This document shows, piece by piece, positions 41,383 to 48,694 of a stretch of DNA of 64,000 bases. The stretch spans positions 496,001 through 560,000 of the forward strand of contig NZ_SPVH01000002.1 of the NCBI RefSeq assembly GCF_004614235.1, written 5' to 3'. Position numbers and translations under genes: made by a program. Below the pieces are notes generated by a model. That model had not been told where the DNA came from and searched no databases. It saw only the letters and a program-made list of their open reading frames with translations. Numbering within the stretch: position 1 is the first letter of the stretch; every line of letters starts with the position of its first letter. This stretch comes from Brevundimonas intermedia. Lineage in GTDB: Bacteria; Pseudomonadota; Alphaproteobacteria; Caulobacterales; Caulobacteraceae.

Positions 41383-41574
41383 ATGGAACGTCAAACTTCA
41401 GAGCCCTTCCACTACCCCGCCCCGTGGGCGGGTGTCGAATGGGGGAAGTCGCGCCCGATCGTGACGCCGCTGATCCTGCCGGTGCTGCGCCTGGTGCGCG
41501 ACAGCCTCTGGGTTCTGGTCTGGGGCACGGTCGTCGTCGCCTTCCTGACTGCCCTGACACAGGCCGGCCTGTAA
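41383..41574 (+). CDS. Small membrane protein heading the early operon
   Basis: A 63-residue protein with one C-terminal membrane helix (about residues 38-60, 'LRLVRDSLWVLVWGTVVVAFLTAL'). Three ATG codons lie in a row; the third (41383) is 7 bases after GGAG and is used. It is the first gene after the left operators and its stop overlaps the next ATG (TAATG), so it is coupled. Confidence 0.55.
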   Translation: MERQTSEPFHYPAPWAGVEWGKSRPIVTPLILPVLRLVRDSLWVLVWGTVVVAFLTALTQAGL

Positions 41575-41951
41575 TGGCCGCCGCCGCCGTCCGCACGCTT
41601 CAGCCTGCCGCCGAACGCTTCCTGTCGTTGTCGGAGCAGCTGAACAGCCCGTCCGTCCTGATCGACTTCAACCCCGGCGTCTGCGCCTCCAGCCGCCTCG
41701 AAATCCTCGACGCGCCCCACGGCCCGGCCCCTGCGGATGTCGTGCGCAAGGCCGCTCGCACCCTTGGCGTCTTCCCCGGCGCGCTGGACGCCGAGTTCGA
41801 CGCCGTCTTCCCCGGCGATCCCGACCCCGAGGCCTTCCACCTGATGATCGGCGGACGCCGCGTCGGACTGGTCTACGGCATGGACCTGGACGCCTTCATC
41901 GACGCCGTCATCGCCGTCGGCGCGGCCAATCTGAAGCGCCGCAAGTCATGA
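41574..41951 (+). CDS. Hypothetical phage protein, 125 aa
   Basis: A 125-residue protein beginning MAAAAVRTLQPAAERFLSL; the middle 'HLMIGGRRVGLVYGMDLDAFIDAVIAVGAAN' suggests a beta-alpha unit. No family is recognised. Coupled by overlaps to both neighbours in the early operon. Confidence 0.5.
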   Translation: MAAAAVRTLQPAAERFLSLSEQLNSPSVLIDFNPGVCASSRLEILDAPHGPAPADVVRKAARTLGVFPGALDAEFDAVFPGDPDPEAFHLMIGGRRVGLVYGMDLDAFIDAVIAVGAANLKRRKS

Positions 41952-42202
41952 CCCCGCGCCTGATCCGCCAGATCGGCTGGGCCAAGGCCGAGGCCGAGCG
42001 CCAGCGCCGTCTGGTCATCCGCAACAACGCCGCGCCCCGCGCCCGCGAACATGCCCGCCGCATGGCCGCCCTCGCCGACGCCACCGTCGCCGACCTGACC
42101 GTCCTCGCCGGTCGCGCGTCGCCCGCCCCCTACCCCAACCGCCTCAAACTCTGGATGCCCGCGCCCGACGCGGCCCAGTTCGAACTGGAGAACGCGCAGT
42201 GA
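41948..42202 (+). CDS. Hypothetical phage protein, 84 aa
   Basis: An 84-residue basic helical protein ('IRQIGWAKAEAERQRRLVIRNNAAPRAREHARRMAALADATVADL'). Overlaps the previous and next genes by 4 bases. Possibly a DNA-binding accessory of the ParB-MucR protein encoded next; this is inference from charge and coupling only. Confidence 0.5.
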   Translation: MTPRLIRQIGWAKAEAERQRRLVIRNNAAPRAREHARRMAALADATVADLTVLAGRASPAPYPNRLKLWMPAPDAAQFELENAQ

Positions 42203-44742
42203 CCGCGACCGCATTCACCCATGCCGACGTGCTGCGCCGCATCGCCGGCGACGACCCGATCGAGTCCCACACCGCCCTGGCGACCGAGTTCGGACGCGAC
42301 CCGTCCAACCTGCGCAAGACGATGAAGGCCCTCGAAAGCGAAGGCCTGATCCTGCGTCCCGAGGCCGAGCGCCCCACCCTCACCGATCTCGGACGTCAGG
42401 TCCTGCACGGCATCGACGTCGCCGAAGGCCTTGCCTCCGACAGCGGCGACGCCAGCCCCGCCCCGCGCTGGCCTCTCGACAAGATCCGGCGTAACCCCAG
42501 CAACCGCGGCATCACCGAAATCTCGGGCTTGGCGATGGCCGAGGAAATCCTGGGCTTCGGCGACGTCATCGTCCCCGCCACCCTGACCCCGCCCGACGCG
42601 AACGGCGTTCGCATGCTGCTCGCCGGCGAGCGGCGCTGGTTCGGGTCCAGCATCCTTGCAGGCCTGCACGGCGACGACCTGATGCGCCGCGCCCTCGGCG
42701 ACGCCGCCATGCCCGCCGCCCTCGCCGACGGCCTGCCCTTCGTGGAGCGCGAGGCGGACGAAGCCACCGCCATCCTGATCACCATCGTCGAGAACGGCGC
42801 GCGCGAGGACCTGTCGCCGTGGGAAGACGCCCAGCAGCTGCTGAAGCTTAAGGAGAAGACCGGCTGGAGCGGCGCCGAGATCGCCCGCCGCACCGGCCGC
42901 GCCAGCGAAACGAAGAAGAACGGCGCCAAGGACGTCCAGGACAAGCTGAAGATCGCCCGCGAGGCCACGCCCGACGCGATCTCCGACTACCTGCGCTCCG
43001 GATCATGGGACGACCTGCGCAACAGTGTCCGCGACCGCAAGCCGGTCGAGGCCGATCCCGATCAACTGCCGATGTTTGATGCCTGGGCGGACCCGGAGGC
43101 AGCGCGCCTAGCCCCGCTTTGCACCTTTGTCGCGGGCCAGCCGTATCTCCGCCGTTTCGATCCTCGCGCGCCCGACAGGACGGTTGGCGATGTCGCGCCA
43201 GACTTGGTCGAGGTCGGCGGCTTCGTCCAGATCGAAGCCGCCACCGAGGCGGAGACCTTCGAAGTCCTCTGCCTCCCCCGATCGCGCCCCTCGCCATACA
43301 CCTACGAGACCTACCCCCAGGCCCAGATTCAAATCGCCAAACTCGTGGGGGTCGAGGCGTGGGTTTCAGCAGCTGGATACAGCCTTTCGGACATCGGCAA
43401 TCACGTCCACCTGACCGGGGTCAGCCGCGCCACGTCGGTCTATCCAGATCGGCGGACAGCCTTGATGGCGGGCATCGACGCCATAGCCGAAGGAATCACG
43501 AGGAATAAGAACGGCAAGGTTCCTGTGGCGATCGCAGATTGGCTCGCTGACCCGACTCCCGCAGGTGCCTACGTCGTCAACGGCGTCGATTACCACAACG
43601 CCAGCCGGGCCGCCGAAGCCCGTCGCGCGGCGGGCATCGACCCGACGCCCGCCGCCAATAGCGGCGGATCAGCCCCAACCGCGCCCGCCCCTGATCAACC
43701 CGCCGAACTGACCGCCATGGCGCGCCTCGCTCTGGTGGAACTGACCATCAAGATCAAGCTTGCGCCCAAGCCGACCGGCGGCGAACACGACCCCGAGCGC
43801 CCGCTGTCGTCATCCGATCTTCCCGGCGCCTGGGCGCGATACGGCGCGCCGATCGGGGCTTACTGGACCGACCCCGCTTTCGCCGAACTGACCAAGGCCG
43901 GGCTGATCCGGGTCGTGCATCAGAAGCATGGCCAACCGACCCTGGCCACCCTGACCGACAAGGGTGTCGCCTTCCTGGCCGATTACCTCCCACCCAACAT
44001 GCTCAGCCAGGGCGTCGCGCTTCAGCCCGTCACGGGCTCGCTTCTCCCGCCCGAGGGGCAGGACTATTTCACCGGATGGCTGGAGACCGAGTCCCGCCCC
44101 GCCTCTGCGCCCCAGGCCGCCCAGCATGACGAGCAAGACGCAGACGACGGCCGCGACGACTTCGGTCGAGACGCTGACGCCGTCGCGGCGGATATCGCCC
44201 TGCTGGGCGAGGTCCAGACCTTCTACCACAACGACGACGAAGAGCCGGACGAAGCGGCGGCCATGGACCTGATGCGGCGGCTGGGCGTCACCGGCCCGTT
44301 CGAAGAGGACGGCGACGGCGGCCTGACCGCTCTGGTCAACGGCAAGGTCGAAGCCCTCGCCTTCATCGACATCGATCGCACCATGCCGGACGACCGGTCC
44401 CGCGCCATCGGCATGCTGGTCGCATGGGCCTGCCGCGTCGTGTTCGGCGGCGACGCGGCCCCTCCGCTGACGACGGACATCGACCTTTCGGAGGTGTCGG
44501 CGCCCGACAATCCGGCCGTGCCGATCCGCAAGTCGATCCAGCCGGACTATCTGGTCTGCCTGGAGGACGGTCGTCGCTTCAAGTCGCTGAAGCGCCACCT
44601 CCGCACCCGCTACGACCTCAGCCCCGAGGACTACATCGCCCGTTGGGGATTGCCCTCGGACTATCCGATGCAGGCCCCCAACTTCGCCCGCAACCGCGCT
44701 GAACTGGCGGCGAAGATGGGTCTTGGCGGAGGGTCGAACTGA
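42199..44742 (+). CDS. ParB-like / MucR fusion DNA-binding protein
   Basis: An 847-residue protein with several DNA-binding modules. Residues 5-75 form a winged helix ('TALATEFGRDPSNLRKTMKALESEGLI'). Residues 95-210 are a ParB/Srx domain with box II 'LAGERRWFG' (140-148) and 'IVENGAREDLSPWEDAQQL'; an HTH follows at about 220-235 ('GWSGAEIARRTGRA'). Residues 505-600 look like another winged helix ('LTKAGLIRVVHQKHGQPTLATLTDKG'). The end, 770-847, is a MucR/Ros domain ('YLVCLEDGRRFKSLKRHL', 'YIARWGLPSDYPM', 'MGLG'). The second zinc Cys and His of Ros are replaced. No parA is present. The GTG start overlaps the previous stop. Confidence 0.82.
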   Translation: MTATAFTHADVLRRIAGDDPIESHTALATEFGRDPSNLRKTMKALESEGLILRPEAERPTLTDLGRQVLHGIDVAEGLASDSGDASPAPRWPLDKIRRNPSNRGITEISGLAMAEEILGFGDVIVPATLTPPDANGVRMLLAGERRWFGSSILAGLHGDDLMRRALGDAAMPAALADGLPFVEREADEATAILITIVENGAREDLSPWEDAQQLLKLKEKTGWSGAEIARRTGRASETKKNGAKDVQDKLKIAREATPDAISDYLRSGSWDDLRNSVRDRKPVEADPDQLPMFDAWADPEAARLAPLCTFVAGQPYLRRFDPRAPDRTVGDVAPDLVEVGGFVQIEAATEAETFEVLCLPRSRPSPYTYETYPQAQIQIAKLVGVEAWVSAAGYSLSDIGNHVHLTGVSRATSVYPDRRTALMAGIDAIAEGITRNKNGKVPVAIADWLADPTPAGAYVVNGVDYHNASRAAEARRAAGIDPTPAANSGGSAPTAPAPDQPAELTAMARLALVELTIKIKLAPKPTGGEHDPERPLSSSDLPGAWARYGAPIGAYWTDPAFAELTKAGLIRVVHQKHGQPTLATLTDKGVAFLADYLPPNMLSQGVALQPVTGSLLPPEGQDYFTGWLETESRPASAPQAAQHDEQDADDGRDDFGRDADAVAADIALLGEVQTFYHNDDEEPDEAAAMDLMRRLGVTGPFEEDGDGGLTALVNGKVEALAFIDIDRTMPDDRSRAIGMLVAWACRVVFGGDAAPPLTTDIDLSEVSAPDNPAVPIRKSIQPDYLVCLEDGRRFKSLKRHLRTRYDLSPEDYIARWGLPSDYPMQAPNFARNRAELAAKMGLGGGSN
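42598..42612. repeat. Dispersed palindrome copy 8
   Basis: GCGAACGGCGTTCGC, exact. Inside the ParB-MucR gene, just before box II, read as Ala-Asn-Gly-Val-Arg. Confidence 0.85.
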
Positions 44743-45143
44743 TGCCCCTTCGCCCCGAACGCCCCGCTCACGCAAAGGTCGGAGGGCCGCCTAAGCGTTG
44801 GACCCGACTGGTCGTGCTCGACGCGGTCACCCGTGAAGAAATACCGCACGTGACCGAGGCCTCGGCCGCTGAAGGTTGGATCAGGCAGGTCCGGCGCGGT
44901 CCGGATGGCCGGATCGTTCGCGGCGCAGACGGCCCTGTCGTTGATCGCATCGAGCGTCCGATCGTGATCTGCGATCGTTGCGCGGACCCGGATGCGCGCG
45001 ACGCCAGCAAGCCCCTGCACCCACCGTTCGACCACTCGCCCTCTCCCGGCCAGCCGACCCCGCCCGTCATCCCGCCCCGCACGCCGGAAGACGGACGCCG
45101 CCCCTCCACGCCTGAGGACGGCCAGCCCGTCACCACCCGATAG
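44742..45143 (+). CDS. Hypothetical phage protein, 133 aa
   Basis: A 133-residue protein with a basic N-terminus, a central part ending in 'VICDRCADPDARD' and a Pro-rich disordered tail ('HPPFDHSPSPGQPTPPVIPPRTPEDGRRP' in outline). No family. Its start overlaps the ParB-MucR stop (TGATG), so the two are translated together and may act together. Confidence 0.5.
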   Translation: MPLRPERPAHAKVGGPPKRWTRLVVLDAVTREEIPHVTEASAAEGWIRQVRRGPDGRIVRGADGPVVDRIERPIVICDRCADPDARDASKPLHPPFDHSPSPGQPTPPVIPPRTPEDGRRPSTPEDGQPVTTR

Positions 45144-45153
45144 GACCCCGACG

Positions 45154-45699
45154 ATGAACGACGTCATGATCGACATGGAAACCAAGGGCACGCGCGTCGG
45201 CTGCGTTGTCCTTTCTCTGGGCGCCGTCTTCTGGGACCCCATCACCGGACGCCTGGGCGAGCAGTTCGAGGCCGTCATCAACATCGGATCGTGCCGCGCC
45301 CTAGGGCTGCATGAAGACCCCGAGACGGCGGCCTGGTGGGACCGGCAATCCCCCGAGGCGCGCCAGATCCTGACGGACGTCGAGACGGCGCCGATGGGGC
45401 TGGGCGAGGTGCTGGACACCTTCACCGACTGGCTGCGCGACCACGGCAATCTGCACAGCGTCAAGGTGTGGGGCAACGGCGCGGACTTTGACCCGGCCAT
45501 CCTGATCCACCTCTACGCCATCACGCGGAAGATGCAGCCGTGGTCCTACAACAACAGCCGCTGCTTCCGCACCCTGAAGAATATCGCCCAGGCCGAAGAG
45601 CCGCTGCGCATCGGCACCCACCACAACGCCCTGGACGACGCCCGCCACCAGGCGGTCTGGGCCGGACGCCTGTTCGCCGCCTTGAGGGCCGCCGCATGA
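45154..45699 (+). CDS. 3'-5' exonuclease (DexA/Rv2179c-like)
   Basis: A 181-residue DnaQ-fold exonuclease. 'MIDMETKGT' gives the first acid pair (Asp-x-Glu), 'VKVWGNGADFDPAIL' the second Asp and 'HHNALDDARHQAVWAG' the last Asp-x-x-x-H set, all expected of the PF16473-type phage exonucleases. It probably processes DNA or RNA ends in the early phase of infection. AGGA lies 8 bases before the ATG. Confidence 0.83.
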   Translation: MNDVMIDMETKGTRVGCVVLSLGAVFWDPITGRLGEQFEAVINIGSCRALGLHEDPETAAWWDRQSPEARQILTDVETAPMGLGEVLDTFTDWLRDHGNLHSVKVWGNGADFDPAILIHLYAITRKMQPWSYNNSRCFRTLKNIAQAEEPLRIGTHHNALDDARHQAVWAGRLFAALRAAA

Positions 45700-46160
45700 C
45701 CGCCGCCGCTGTCATCGACGCCGATGCCGCGCCGGCCAAGAACCGTCGCCAGCTGGCCAAGGAACGCAGCCTCGCAAGGCTGAAGACCGAGGGCCGTTTC
45801 CTGTTCGAGAACGTCGGCTATTTCGGCGTCGGCATCCGCGACATCGCCGAACGCATGGGCATGTCCACGGGCGCGGTGTTCAGCCACGTCTCCGACAAGG
45901 CCTCGCTCTGGCGCCTGGTCATGGACGGCCCGCCGCCGTCCGAACTGCTGGCGGAGGAAGTCGCCCTGGTCGAGGCGCTTCACCCCGGCTGGGGCTGGAA
46001 CATGCGCAAGATGGGCGGCCAGTATATCGCCAGCCTGACCAGCCCCGACTTCCACCTCACGACCCACGGCGGCCTCAGCGTCACCGGCAAGGGCGACAGC
46101 CCGGCCAGCGCCCTACGCGAAGCCCGGATCGAAGCAGATCGCAAGGCTGGGCGGGCGTGA
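45696..46160 (+). CDS. TetR-type HTH fused to a small phage domain
   Basis: A 154-residue protein. Residues 20-75 are a TetR N-terminal HTH ('FLFENVGYFGVGIRDIAERMGMSTGAVFSHVSDKASLWRLV'), but the normal 130-residue ligand domain is absent. Instead residues 95-154 read 'GWNMRKMGGQYIASLTSPDFHLTTHGGLSVTGKGDSPASALREARIEA', like a stand-alone small phage domain. It overlaps both neighbours by 1-4 bases. A DNA-binding regulator without ligand control is inferred. Confidence 0.68.
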   Translation: MTAAAVIDADAAPAKNRRQLAKERSLARLKTEGRFLFENVGYFGVGIRDIAERMGMSTGAVFSHVSDKASLWRLVMDGPPPSELLAEEVALVEALHPGWGWNMRKMGGQYIASLTSPDFHLTTHGGLSVTGKGDSPASALREARIEADRKAGRA

Positions 46161-46321
46161 TGACGAACGCCGTTCGCACCTTCGACCCGATCCCCGATCG
46201 CCACCCGCGACTGCTCGCATGGATCAACGCCTACCGCACCGCCGGCGTCCCGCTGCGCCGCCTCGCCGACCTGTTCGAGATCACGGTCGCCGAACTGATC
46301 GAGGCGGGGGCGCGCCCGTGA
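46160..46321 (+). CDS. Small HTH-like protein, 53 aa
   Basis: A 53-residue protein: 'LLAWINAYRTAGVPLRRLADLFEITVAELIEAGARP' has the helix-turn-helix pattern of a small sigma-70-type or MerR-like unit. It starts at the stop of the TetR-like gene (TGATG) and ends in an overlap with a 20-codon frame. Its first codons contain a near-exact copy of the dispersed palindrome. Confidence 0.55.
   Translation: MTNAVRTFDPIPDRHPRLLAWINAYRTAGVPLRRLADLFEITVAELIEAGARP
46163..46177. repeat. Dispersed palindrome copy 9 (14/15)
   Basis: ACGAACGCCGTTCGC, one end base off, 13-bp core exact. It spans codons 2-6 of the 53-residue gene, read as Thr-Asn-Ala-Val-Arg. Confidence 0.75.
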
Positions 46322-46380
46322 TCCTGACCCTCTTCCACCGCCTGATCCTCATCCTCACCGGCAAGGAGCGCCTGCTGTGA
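46318..46380 (+). CDS. Micro-ORF, 20 aa
   Basis: GTG-started frame of 20 residues, MILTLFHRLILILTGKERLL, strongly hydrophobic with a basic end. It overlaps the previous stop and the next start by 4 bases each (GTGA both times), so the tight operon leaves exactly room for it. It may be a tiny membrane peptide or only a coupling device. Confidence 0.4.
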   Translation: MILTLFHRLILILTGKERLL

Positions 46381-47639
46381 CCACGACCTCGACGCCTGAG
46401 TTCCGACCCATTTCCACGGCCGCGCGCAACGGAACGATGCTGCGCCTGTGGGTCCGCTATCCCAAAGACGGAAGCTGGACGCCTCTAGAAGACGCCCGCG
46501 AAAGTTGGACCATCGGCTTCAACAACTCCGACAACACCGAAGAGGATCGTTGGCAGGTCGTCGGCTGGAGTTGGAGCCACGACCTGCTGGTGGAAGCATC
46601 AACCGACGTCGAAGTGCTGGGCTGGCTGCCGTTTCATGGAGAGCAATACCACGCCACTCAGATCGCCGAAGTGATCGATGAGGGCGACGGTTTCTGGAAG
46701 CCTTGTTCGGGGTGCCAGGAAGGCGAGGACGGCCACGTGTCAGCGAAGGACTACCCCTTCAATTCCATCTTCCGCTGCCAGCCCGGCGGCGGCTGTAGCG
46801 AATGCGGCGGCCTCGGCGTTCTCTGGGACGATACCGACTATGACGCCATGACGAAAGCCATCGTCGCGGACATGGATTCCGAGGACGACAGTGCTGCGCG
46901 GCTCGATCGTGCGCACCGATCGCTGCGCGCTTTGCAGGAAGGGGCGGCTCTGGCCATGCCGTCCTTCGAAGGCAACGAGACCGTTTACGACTTCCTCTGC
47001 GCCATCCATCGCGAGGCGGTGAAGGGCCTGCTGGCGTCGGACGATGTTACGAACGAAGGCGGACTATCGGTTGCGCCCTGCGCCAAGGCGCCTGAGGGGG
47101 CAGGGCAAGGGTTCGCGGATAAGGTCGCTATTCGCGACGCAGCCGTCGCCTACCGCGCGCGGATCGCTTGCGACATCCTGGAGGGCTTCACCGACGGGAT
47201 CGACGGCGACCGCCTTGGCGAACTCGCCCGCTGGGTCACGCGCGGACGCGCCCTGGACGACGCCGCCCTGCATCGCGCCTTCGCCGCCCCCTGGATCGCG
47301 GCGTCCGAGGAAGCGGGCTGGGAGGGCGACGCCGATGCCGAGGCGCGCAAGGACATCGATCGGCACACGATCACCGCTCGCGTGCGCGGCGTGACCAGTT
47401 TCACCCCCGACCAGCTGGCGACGATCTTCGCCCGGCATAACGAACTGAAAGCCACCGCAGCGAACGCGTTGGAGGTCGCAAACTCGCATATCCAGCACAT
47501 GGCAGGGTGGATTTCGAAGACGAACGCCAGCGACACGCCCTTGCACGGCTATTCGTTCGAGGCGCTAGGCGAGGACAAATGGATCATCGACCAAGCCATC
47601 GCCGCCTTGAAAGCGACTGCCCCACAGGCCGCCTCATGA
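46377..47639 (+). CDS. Hypothetical phage protein with zinc-knuckle region, 420 aa
   Basis: A 420-residue protein. Residues 10-80 are beta-rich with many Trp, 'LPFHGEQYHATQI'; residues 105-150 hold a Cys-rich part ('CSGCQEG', 'CQPGGGCSECGGLG') like DnaJ-type knuckles; the rest is helical. Modular early-region phage proteins of this kind are common but this one is not named. The GTG start overlaps the micro-ORF stop. Confidence 0.55.
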   Translation: MTTTSTPEFRPISTAARNGTMLRLWVRYPKDGSWTPLEDARESWTIGFNNSDNTEEDRWQVVGWSWSHDLLVEASTDVEVLGWLPFHGEQYHATQIAEVIDEGDGFWKPCSGCQEGEDGHVSAKDYPFNSIFRCQPGGGCSECGGLGVLWDDTDYDAMTKAIVADMDSEDDSAARLDRAHRSLRALQEGAALAMPSFEGNETVYDFLCAIHREAVKGLLASDDVTNEGGLSVAPCAKAPEGAGQGFADKVAIRDAAVAYRARIACDILEGFTDGIDGDRLGELARWVTRGRALDDAALHRAFAAPWIAASEEAGWEGDADAEARKDIDRHTITARVRGVTSFTPDQLATIFARHNELKATAANALEVANSHIQHMAGWISKTNASDTPLHGYSFEALGEDKWIIDQAIAALKATAPQAAS

Positions 47640-48088
47640 GCGAGGCTCGCTGGACGATCACTCACGAGGCCCAGCTCGCCGGCAGCGACGGAGAACCGTT
47701 GGCCATGGCGCTTGCTGCCGATCTCGCCTCGCGCGGGCTGCTGCGGTCGCAGACCCACAACTGGGATGACCGGATCACCGTCGCCACATCGGCGGACGGT
47801 CGGATCGTGGGCGTCATCTGCTGGCGCCTCAACAAATGGAACCGCGCCGCCTTCATCAGCCTGGGCGGCACGGCGCCGACCTTCCGCCGTCAGGGCGCCT
47901 ATCGCGCCCTGTTCGAGGCTTTGGTCTCCGAGATCCGAGCCAACCACGCCGAGGTCGAACACATCGACTCCGGTCATCACATCGACAACGCCGCCAGCGC
48001 CGCCATGCACAAGGCGCTGGGCCGTAAACTGGACAGCCTCGGCTACAGCTTCCCGATCTCGCGCACCGATCTGGAGGGCCGGCCATGA
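47636..48088 (+). CDS. GNAT-family acetyltransferase
   Basis: A 150-residue GNAT protein. The acetyl-CoA loop is 'TFRRQGAYRALFEALV' (R/Q-x-x-G-x-x/A), following strand 'RAAFISLGGTA'; later 'HIDSGHHIDNAASAAMHKALGRK' fits the end of motif A/B. It should transfer an acetyl group from acetyl-CoA; the target is unknown and could be a host protein or toxin-like substrate. It overlaps its neighbours by 4 bases. Confidence 0.75.
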   Translation: MSEARWTITHEAQLAGSDGEPLAMALAADLASRGLLRSQTHNWDDRITVATSADGRIVGVICWRLNKWNRAAFISLGGTAPTFRRQGAYRALFEALVSEIRANHAEVEHIDSGHHIDNAASAAMHKALGRKLDSLGYSFPISRTDLEGRP

Positions 48089-48363
48089 TCGTGGTCCGCG
48101 TCGAACTCTGGAGCGCGATCGACGGCCGCAAGACCGAACTGGCGCGCATGCACATCGCCAACGACGGCCACGCCACCGTCGCCAACTCCCGCCTCGGCGA
48201 CTACCAGGGTGAGACCTTCATCGGACGCGACACCGCCGCCCTGGACAAGGGTCGGGTGTCCAAGCGCGGCGAGGTGCGCGGCTGGCGTCGCCACGACTTC
48301 CACATCTGGAATCTGGTCGCCGCGATGCTCGCTGACATGGGCTATCGGCAGGGGCGGCGGTGA
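48085..48363 (+). CDS. Hypothetical phage protein, 92 aa
   Basis: A 92-residue beta-rich protein ('MIVVRVELWSAIDGRKTELARMHIANDG', 'GRVSKRGEVRGWRRHDFHIWNLVAAML'). Proteins of this type are frequent in small-gene early phage operons with the pattern 'V-x-L-w-s-A-x-d-G'. No known function. It is the last gene before excisionase. Confidence 0.6.
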   Translation: MIVVRVELWSAIDGRKTELARMHIANDGHATVANSRLGDYQGETFIGRDTAALDKGRVSKRGEVRGWRRHDFHIWNLVAAMLADMGYRQGRR

Positions 48364-48367
48364 CGCG

Positions 48368-48694
48368 ATGACGGCCGTCCTGACCTTCGCTCAGACCTGC
48401 GCCGAACTACAGGTTGGCGAGCATGTCTTGCGGAGTCTGATCGCGAGTGGTTCCTTGCGCGCCGGCAAGATCGGCAGCACGTGGCGCATCCGGCGCGACG
48501 ATCTCAACGCCTATCTGGAGGCTATGACGTGCCCGTCTATAAGCGCGGCGACATCTGGTGGTACGACTTCACCGTCAAAGGCGAGCGGTTCCGGGGGTCC
48601 ACGGGCGCGCGGTCGAAAGAGGTCGCCGTCAAACTCGAACGGCGCGAATACGACGCCGCGCTCTTGGGAGATCTACATAAACCCCTCACGCTAG
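48368..48694 (+). CDS. Excisionase-family DNA-binding protein
   Basis: A 108-residue product. Residues 1-53 are a MerR-like excisionase HTH ('LTFAQTCAELQVGEHVLRSLIASGSLRAGKIGSTWRIRRDDLNAYLEAM'). The rest is a Ser/Pro/Arg-rich tail read from the other frame of the integrase gene, which overlaps by 166 bases. Excisionase tilts the integrase reaction to excision by bending DNA near attR/attL. The tail may be non-functional. Confidence 0.75.
   Translation: MTAVLTFAQTCAELQVGEHVLRSLIASGSLRAGKIGSTWRIRRDDLNAYLEAMTCPSISAATSGGTTSPSKASGSGGPRARGRKRSPSNSNGANTTPRSWEIYINPSR

Noticed and set aside
42199..44742. A plasmid-type ParAB partition system
   Set aside because: No ParA-type ATPase gene is present anywhere in the prophage, and the element is integrated with a complete int-att system.
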